The translations under genes were made by a program, and so were the position numbers. A stretch of DNA of 11,057 nucleotides from the NCBI GenBank assembly GCA_905479615.1, contig CAJQNH010000028.1, positions 1 through 11,057 on the forward strand. The letters run 5' to 3'. Shown piece by piece: positions 5,981 to 11,057 of the stretch. Source of the stretch: an uncultured Eudoraea sp. (GTDB taxonomy: Bacteria > Bacteroidota > Bacteroidia > Flavobacteriales > Flavobacteriaceae). Under the pieces are notes generated by a model. The model did no database searches and was not told the origin of the DNA. It saw only the letters and a list, made by a program, of their open reading frames with translations. Each line of letters starts with the position of its first letter. Position 1 is the stretch's first letter.

Positions 5981-8731
5981 ATGCAAAGTTTTTTAAATCA
6001 GATTGCGAAAGAATTATGGGAAAAGAATGATTCTTTTGATAATCTTATTTTTATACTTCCTGGCAAACGTGCAGGAACCTTTCTTAAAAATAACATCACC
6101 AAAATTGTTAGCAAAACCATTTTTGCTCCGGAAATCTATAGCATTGAATCATTTGTTGAAGTCATTTCAGGACTTGCATATGCCACCAATACACAACAAT
6201 TATTTGAACTATATAATGCCTATATAAAAATGGGTAGTGAAGAAAAGGAAAGCTTTTATTCCTTTTCGAAATGGGGTCAAATTTTATTGCAGGATTTCAC
6301 CGAAATTGACAGGTATCTGGTGCCACCGGATAAGCTTTTTTCATACTTATCGGTTGTACAGGAAATGAACCAATGGCATCTGAAGCCCAATAAAACAAAA
6401 TTAATAGAAGATTATCTCGGCTTTTGGAATAACCTTGAAGAATTACACACTACGTTTAATAAAAATCTTTTAGAAAATGGATTGGGCCATCAGGGCTTGG
6501 TTTATAAAGAAGCATGTAATAAACTAACTGATTACATTAATCAAACAAAAAATAAAAAGCACATTTTTGTTGGATTCAATGCTTTGAACAAAGCTGAGGC
6601 CTTTATTATTCAAGAATTCTTAAAAGAAGGTAAAGCCGATATCTTTTGGGATATTGACACCTATTTTCTGGAAGATAAAATTCATGATGCCGGGTTTTTT
6701 ATTCGACAATACCAAAAGGAATGGAGCTATTTTAAAGACCAACCATTAAAAGGATTAAGTGAGCATTATTGCACCACAAAAAATATCCAAATTACCGGAG
6801 TACCTAAAAAAATATCCCAGGCAAAGTACGTTGGGAATTTGATTTCAAATCTAAATAAAAAGGATCCGAAACAAATTAAGGGCACGGCTGTTATATTGGG
6901 AGATGAAACGCTACTTAACCCCATATTAAATTCTCTTCCGGCTGAAATAAATAAGGTAAATATCACCATGGGGTATCCCTTAGATAAAACACCCATTGCC
7001 GGGATGTTTACCCGGCTCTTCGACCTTTATATTCAATTAGATTCACGCGGTTGGTTTTATAAGTCCCTGGTATCTTTCCTGGCTCATCCTTATGTTCAGA
7101 AAATACTTTCGACGGATGATCTTAATATAGTTGCACGGATAAAAACAGAAATTAACAAGCGTAATTGGATTTATATAACCCCTTCAAAATTAGAATCATT
7201 GTTTCCTGACTCTAATGAAGGATTAACGCTCCTGTTTTCAGATGAAAATGTAGACCCTTTGCTTTTTCTCGAGAAGGTTATTGCAATTATTGAGCTCCTA
7301 AAAGTGAAATTTCAATTAGTGGAAAACAATTTAGAACTAGAGTATTTATATAACTTTTATACCCTGTTTAATGAGTTAAAATTGCTTTCTCTAAAATATC
7401 CATTTTTAAACGATCTAAGGGCTTTACAAAGTATATTCAAGGAACTTATATCCGCTGAAAAAGTAAACTTTAGAGGCGAACCCCTAGAGGGATTACAAAT
7501 CATGGGGATGTTGGAAAGTAGAAACCTCGATTTTGAAACTGTCATAATTACATCTGTAAATGAAGGCATCCTCCCGGCAGGAAAGACTAATAACTCATTT
7601 ATTCCTTTCGATATTAAGAGAGAATTTGGTTTGCCTGCTTATAAAGAGAAAGATGCCGTCTATACTTATCATTTTTACAGATTGTTACAACGAGCTAAAA
7701 ACATCTATCTTATTTATAACACTGAAGCTGATGTCATTGAGGGAGGTGAAAAAAGCAGGTTTATTTCACAATTACTTACTGATGAAAATCACTTAGAAAA
7801 TATAGTGTCTAAAATTGCGGTTCCTAAGATAAACTCAATAGTTAATTCTCCTGTCTCTATTGAAAAGGACAGGGATATAATGAATAAAATAAGTGACGTC
7901 TTAAAAAAAGGTCTTTCTCCCTCTTCGCTCACAAACTATATTAAAAATCCTATTAATTTTTACAAACAAAAGATTTTAAAATTGGAGGAAACTCTTGAAG
8001 TAGAGGAAACGATTGCTTCAAACACCTTTGGGACTATTTTGCATAAGGCAATGGAAATTCTGTATGATCCATTCCGGGGTTCTTTTCTGACTGAAGGAAA
8101 ATTAAAGGAACAAAAACAAAAAATTAGAGCTGTTGTTAAAAATGAACTTTTGAAAATTTATGCAGAAGAGGATATTTCAAGAGGTAAAAATCTCATTGCC
8201 TTCAATGTCATTGCAGCATATATAAATAGCTTCATTTTAAAGGAAATTCAAGACATTAAAAATCACAACATAAAAATAATAGCACTGGAAAGTCAACTTT
8301 CAGTCAAAATTGATGTTCCAGGGATAGACACTCCTGTTACAATAAAAGGAACATTAGACAGAGTTGATCAAAAAGACGGCATCCTTAGGATACTTGATTA
8401 TAAAACCGGAAGTGTTCTTAATTCTAATGTAGAAGTAGTTTTATGGGATGAAATCATTGAAAATTACGATCGTAGTAAAGCATTTCAGTTGCTTTGTTAT
8501 TCGTTCATGTATCAAATTATCAATCCCATTGAAAAAATAAATGCTGGAATTATTTCCTTCAAAAATTTGAGTTCCGGACCATTCTATTTTTCCACAAAAA
8601 ATAGCAGGAATACTTCAAATAAGGATTTCAATATTACTAAAGATACCCTTGACCTGTTTCGGGAACAGTTGGTTAAACTAATTCAGGAAATTGCAAATCC
8701 AGAAGTCCCATTTATCGCTAAAGAAGACTAA
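5981..8731 (+). CDS. addB: AddB-like PD-(D/E)XK nuclease, partner of AddA
   Basis: This is the predicted second subunit of an AddAB-type helicase-nuclease that trims DNA ends in recombinational repair. The N-terminus (LIFILPGKRAGTFLK, residues 22-36) occupies the place of an AddB Walker A loop but has no GxxGxGK(S/T), so it is a helicase-like fold probably without ATPase activity. A helicase-fold segment GMLESRNLDFETVIITSVNEGILP lies near 507-530. The C-terminal nuclease has H688, D793, D806 and K808 (ILDYKTG) and QLLCY (Q836, Y840), so its active site looks intact. The four cysteines that hold the 4Fe-4S cluster in Bacillus AddB are absent: N656 takes the place of the first, and no cysteine follows C839. 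At 916 residues it is shorter than Bacillus AddB (about 1,165). The ATG is 10 bases after a terminator and has no Shine-Dalgarno sequence. The symbol is given by architecture and the nearby addA; a generic PD-(D/E)XK nuclease name is the cautious alternative. Confidence 0.85.
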   Translation: MQSFLNQIAKELWEKNDSFDNLIFILPGKRAGTFLKNNITKIVSKTIFAPEIYSIESFVEVISGLAYATNTQQLFELYNAYIKMGSEEKESFYSFSKWGQILLQDFTEIDRYLVPPDKLFSYLSVVQEMNQWHLKPNKTKLIEDYLGFWNNLEELHTTFNKNLLENGLGHQGLVYKEACNKLTDYINQTKNKKHIFVGFNALNKAEAFIIQEFLKEGKADIFWDIDTYFLEDKIHDAGFFIRQYQKEWSYFKDQPLKGLSEHYCTTKNIQITGVPKKISQAKYVGNLISNLNKKDPKQIKGTAVILGDETLLNPILNSLPAEINKVNITMGYPLDKTPIAGMFTRLFDLYIQLDSRGWFYKSLVSFLAHPYVQKILSTDDLNIVARIKTEINKRNWIYITPSKLESLFPDSNEGLTLLFSDENVDPLLFLEKVIAIIELLKVKFQLVENNLELEYLYNFYTLFNELKLLSLKYPFLNDLRALQSIFKELISAEKVNFRGEPLEGLQIMGMLESRNLDFETVIITSVNEGILPAGKTNNSFIPFDIKREFGLPAYKEKDAVYTYHFYRLLQRAKNIYLIYNTEADVIEGGEKSRFISQLLTDENHLENIVSKIAVPKINSIVNSPVSIEKDRDIMNKISDVLKKGLSPSSLTNYIKNPINFYKQKILKLEETLEVEETIASNTFGTILHKAMEILYDPFRGSFLTEGKLKEQKQKIRAVVKNELLKIYAEEDISRGKNLIAFNVIAAYINSFILKEIQDIKNHNIKIIALESQLSVKIDVPGIDTPVTIKGTLDRVDQKDGILRILDYKTGSVLNSNVEVVLWDEIIENYDRSKAFQLLCYSFMYQIINPIEKINAGIISFKNLSSGPFYFSTKNSRNTSNKDFNITKDTLDLFREQLVKLIQEIANPEVPFIAKED

Positions 8732-8734
8732 TCA

Positions 8735-9448
8735 CTATTTTTTATCCGGCCTGCTGGGTCTCACTTCGATCTTACTGGGAAGGGTTCTCGGATGCATTTT
8801 TAACAGATCAATAACCAGCTCTCCTATATCCTCCGGTTGTATTTTCCAGGCATCTTTTTGGGTAGGTTCGTTATTATTGAAATGTGTAGCTACAGACCCG
8901 GGCATTATGGTAGAAACTTTAATATCGTATTTACGGAGATCCAACATCGCCGCCTGGGTAAAACCAACAACACCAAACTTTGTGGCATTATAACCCGCCG
9001 CTGTTGCGAAAAAATTGGTCCCCGCTAAACTTGCAAGAGTTATATAATACCCTTTAGAGTTTTTTAGAGCATCTACGGATGCCTTTAAAGTATGAAATAC
9101 TCCGGTAAGGTTTGTATCAATCATTTGATGCCAATCGTTTTCGGATAATTCATCAACCGGTGCAAAGTGTCCAACACCTGCATTGGCCAGAACAACATCA
9201 AGCTTTTCCCATTTCTGTATAATTTGCGCTACTGCACTATGCTCATTTTCAAGTTTTGTAACATCACTCACAAGGGCCAACACATTAGGTCCAGATCCTA
9301 ATAGCTCTACAGCTGCATCTAAACTTGACTTACTTCTGCCACTTATGGCAACTTTAGTGCCCGCATCCAGTAATTTCTTCGCTACTCCAAGTCCAATGCC
9401 TTTTGAACCGCCTGTGATATAAGCTACTTTACCTGTTAAATCCATCAT
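8735..9448 (-). CDS. Short-chain dehydrogenase/reductase (SDR), classical type
   Basis: This is an NAD(P)-dependent cytoplasmic oxidoreductase of unknown substrate. At 237 residues it is a typical classical SDR. It has the cofactor loop TGGSKGIG (12-19), D62 after the fourth strand, NAGVG (89-93), catalytic N113, S140, Y153 and K157 (YNATK), and the PGSVAT loop (183-188). R38 at the end of the second strand favours NADP(H). Such proteins are often annotated as 3-oxoacyl-ACP reductase-like or sepiapterin reductase-like, but nothing here fixes the substrate. The start has two adjacent ATG codons (9448 and 9445), and either is possible. The gene is convergent with addB, with only 3 bases between the stop codons, and lies downstream of the tRNA terminator. 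I see no clear promoter of its own. Confidence 0.92.
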   Translation of the reverse strand: MMDLTGKVAYITGGSKGIGLGVAKKLLDAGTKVAISGRSKSSLDAAVELLGSGPNVLALVSDVTKLENEHSAVAQIIQKWEKLDVVLANAGVGHFAPVDELSENDWHQMIDTNLTGVFHTLKASVDALKNSKGYYITLASLAGTNFFATAAGYNATKFGVVGFTQAAMLDLRKYDIKVSTIMPGSVATHFNNNEPTQKDAWKIQPEDIGELVIDLLKMHPRTLPSKIEVRPSRPDKK

Positions 9449-9519
9449 ATTAATTTAAATTTCTGTGGTTATTTATCTGCGATCTCCTTGCTATTAAAAA
9501 GCCCTAAATACTAAAATAT

Positions 9520-9554
9520 AAAAACCCTCTTACAGTATTTGAAGGAGGGTTTTT
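9520..9554 (-). terminator. Intrinsic terminator of tRNA-Ala
   Basis: Arms at 9520-9529 and 9545-9554 form a perfect 10-bp stem with AAAAA and TTTTT flanks and a GAGGG/CCCTC core; a further wobble pair and A-T pair extend it around a loop of roughly 11-15 bases. Read on the minus strand it begins 1 base beyond the tRNA discriminator and ends in TTTTTATATTTTAG. The symmetry of the A and T tracts means it could also stop plus-strand transcription. Confidence 0.85.
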
Positions 9555-9630
<76 letters not shown>

Positions 9631-9645
9631 TATTTTAGGGAAGGT

Positions 9646-9676
9646 CAAAGGAACTACTTTTTGAATAAGTTTCAAA
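9646..9676 (-). promoter_or_regulatory. Candidate promoter for tRNA-Ala
   Basis: On the minus strand, TTTG (9676-9673), a 19-base spacer and TTCCTTTG (9653-9646) match the Bacteroidota consensus TTTG-N19-TAnnTTTG except for one base in the -7 element. The spacing is identical to the perfect ompA promoter in this window. A start near 9639 would give a 5' leader of about 10 bases before the mature tRNA. The promoter lies just downstream of the universal stress gene stop, so the tRNA need not depend on read-through. Confidence 0.55.
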
Positions 9677-9702
9677 ATTCCTCCGAATATATTTTATCTT
9701 CT

Positions 9703-10500
9703 CTAACCCTTCTTAACACTTAAAACAAGAACAGGAATGCGTACCGAAAACTCAGATTTAAGAACTGCATTTTTCTCCCACAAATTTTTAAAAAAACCGC
9801 GTTTCCTTCTAAATACGCAAAGTAAGTCCGGGTTTGAGGATTGAAAATGTTCTAAAACTCCTAAATAGGTTGTAGCGTGCTCCGTAACTGTTAATTGCGA
9901 GCACAAATCCATAAGAGAAGTATTTATTTTGAGATCTTCATCTGAATAACCAGGAGTCTTTACGAGAAGTAAATTTATTTTTGACTTAAATTTTTTCTTT
10001 ATAAGTTTTAATGGCTCAAGGATTCTTCTTTGAGTTAAAATTCCAGATTTAAATGCTGTTAGAATATTTTTGATAGGTTTAAAAATAGTACCTCTTGGAA
10101 TGATTAATGTTGGAATATCTGTTCTTTTAACTATTCTCCCGGTAGTATGTCCCAGATATAATTCCTCTTTAATATCATTACACCTGGGGGCAATGATTAT
10201 AAGATCTATACCAAGCTCTTTGTCAATTTCCTTTATTCCATCTACTAAATCCCCATTATATGTTGCAATCTTAATATCTACATTTCCGGAATCTACCTTT
10301 TCAATAACTTCTTTGACACGCTTCTTACTACTTTCTGCCACTTTCTCCGATATGTTCTTCAACTCACCTGCCCCCGACTTGGCCGAAAATACTTCCATGA
10401 CATAAACACTTGAAGAAAATTGCGCTGCAAAGTCCACAGCATATTGTAGGGTCTCGTGAGCATTAGGAGAAGTTCCTATGGGTACCAATATGTTATTCAT
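9703..10500 (-). CDS. Tandem-domain universal stress protein (UspA family)
   Basis: This is a cytoplasmic universal stress protein of 265 residues with two UspA-like domains, about 1-136 and 143-262. Domain 1 has the family start NILVPIGTSPNAHETLQYAVDFA, the central DLIIIAP strand (99-105) and an end segment LGHTTGRIVKRTDIPTLIIP (116-135). The ATP-binding pattern G-x2-G-x9-G-(S/T) is only partly kept: GHT (117-119) remains, but APRCND replaces the first glycine pair. Domain 2 is more diverged, with KNILTAFKSG at its start and DLLCVFRRK in place of the glycine loop, so neither domain is clearly an ATP binder. The role is inferred from family only. The ATG at 10500 has no Shine-Dalgarno sequence. 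The gene is divergent from the GNAT gene, with 50 bases between, and is followed by the tRNA without an obvious terminator. Confidence 0.9.
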   Translation of the reverse strand: MNNILVPIGTSPNAHETLQYAVDFAAQFSSSVYVMEVFSAKSGAGELKNISEKVAESSKKRVKEVIEKVDSGNVDIKIATYNGDLVDGIKEIDKELGIDLIIIAPRCNDIKEELYLGHTTGRIVKRTDIPTLIIPRGTIFKPIKNILTAFKSGILTQRRILEPLKLIKKKFKSKINLLLVKTPGYSDEDLKINTSLMDLCSQLTVTEHATTYLGVLEHFQSSNPDLLCVFRRKRGFFKNLWEKNAVLKSEFSVRIPVLVLSVKKG

Positions 10501-10550
10501 GAGGTTTGGTATTATTGAATTAAATTTACAACTTATTTGATAAATTATTC

Positions 10551-11051
10551 ATGATTAGATGTGCAAAGATACTGGAAATACCGGAAATTCTTAGGCTTAC
10601 CACAGCCTGTGCGAAACAAATGAAAAAAATAGGGATATTTCAATGGAATGAAGAATACCCTTCGAGGGAAGCTTTTGAAAAAGATATTTCCCGAAAGGAA
10701 TTATTTGTTCTTAAATCTGGAAATACTCTTATAGGCTGCATAACTATTACCACACATATAGATGAGGAATATATTCCTATTAAATGGCTAACACCAAACG
10801 AAAATAACATATATATTCACAGGCTTGCTGTGGGGCCTGAATACCAGGGGAAAGGCTATGCCCGAATGTTAATGAATTTTGCTGAAAATTACGCACGGGA
10901 TAACAGGTATATCTCTATAAGATTGGATACATTTAGTCAAAACAAAAGGAATCAAAATTTTTATGCGCAACGGGGATATCAAAAACTGGGAAATGTCTAT
11001 TTTCCTAAACAAAGTGATTATCCATTTTATTGCTATGAGCTCGTATTGTAA
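10551..11051 (+). CDS. GNAT-family N-acetyltransferase
   Basis: This is an acetyl-CoA-dependent N-acetyltransferase of 166 residues, complete within the window. Motif A is HRLAVGPEYQGKGYARMLM (90-108), with the acetyl-CoA pyrophosphate loop Q99-G-K-G-Y-A104. The motif B region RNQNFYAQRGYQKLG follows, with the usual aromatic FY-x2-RGY element. The N-terminal half (IRCAKILEIPEILRLTTACAKQM and GIFQWNEEYPSR) resembles the group of small GNAT proteins that acetylate unknown small molecules or peptides, so no substrate is assigned. The start ATG at 10551 lies in an AT-rich stretch without a Shine-Dalgarno sequence. It is divergent from the universal stress gene across 50 bases, in which I see no strong promoter pair for either direction. 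Confidence 0.9.
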   Translation: MIRCAKILEIPEILRLTTACAKQMKKIGIFQWNEEYPSREAFEKDISRKELFVLKSGNTLIGCITITTHIDEEYIPIKWLTPNENNIYIHRLAVGPEYQGKGYARMLMNFAENYARDNRYISIRLDTFSQNKRNQNFYAQRGYQKLGNVYFPKQSDYPFYCYELVL

Positions 11052-11057
11052 TCCATT

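Noticed and set aside
8704..8745. Possible terminator between addB and the SDR gene
   Set aside because: There is a T-run at 8738-8743, but only a 4-bp AGTC/GACT stem with a long loop precedes it, which is too weak.
8691..8993. Plus-strand open frame of 100 codons at the addB/SDR junction
   Set aside because: It overlaps the end of addB and runs antisense to the SDR active-site region, whose motifs are clear. It has no recognisable domain.
10070..10405. Plus-strand open frame of 111 codons
   Set aside because: It lies wholly antisense to the universal stress gene and has a hydrophobic composition typical of complementary-strand readings.
10501..10550. Divergent promoter between the universal stress and GNAT genes
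   Set aside because: TTTG at 10505-10508 and CTTATTTG at 10532-10539 are 23 bases apart with a poor -7 match, and the palindromic TAAATTTA lacks a -33 partner; this is not enough to call.

Overview
The window looks like chromosomal backbone from an AT-rich Bacteroidota, most likely a member of the Flavobacteriaceae. The reasons are: start regions that are A/T-rich and lack Shine-Dalgarno sequences; promoter elements of the TTTG-N19-TAnnTTTG type, with one perfect copy upstream of the OmpA gene; an OmpA protein carrying thrombospondin-type-3 calcium repeats; and AddA/AddB-like proteins that resemble Bacteroidota versions. I see no insertion sequence, integrase, CRISPR array, prophage or toxin-antitoxin gene. 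The species assignment is inference.

Layout. At the extreme left, on the minus strand, are the first 11 codons of an Fe/Mn superoxide dismutase. An upstream region containing a short inverted repeat separates it from a plus-strand block. That block holds an AddA-like helicase-nuclease, glycine C-acetyltransferase (kbl, starting 2 bases after the addA stop), an OmpA-family protein with its own strong promoter and a clear intrinsic terminator, and an AddB-like nuclease that starts only 10 bases after that terminator. Convergent to addB, with a 3-base gap, is a minus-strand short-chain dehydrogenase. Next come a minus-strand tRNA-Ala(GGC) with its own promoter and terminator, a minus-strand tandem universal stress protein, and a divergent plus-strand GNAT acetyltransferase ending 6 bases before the window edge.

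How the genes work together. The two proteins of a RecBCD/AddAB-type double-strand-break resection machine flank kbl and ompA. Both retain intact PD-(D/E)XK nuclease sites, while AddB lacks the cysteines that hold the 4Fe-4S cluster in Bacillus AddB and lacks a recognisable Walker A loop. kbl makes or cleaves 2-amino-3-ketobutyrate in threonine/glycine metabolism. The OmpA protein would link the outer membrane to peptidoglycan. The right half is a set of small housekeeping or stress genes with no evident shared pathway.

I found no convincing novel system. The items most worth following up are the divergent AddB and its unusual expression context directly behind a terminator.
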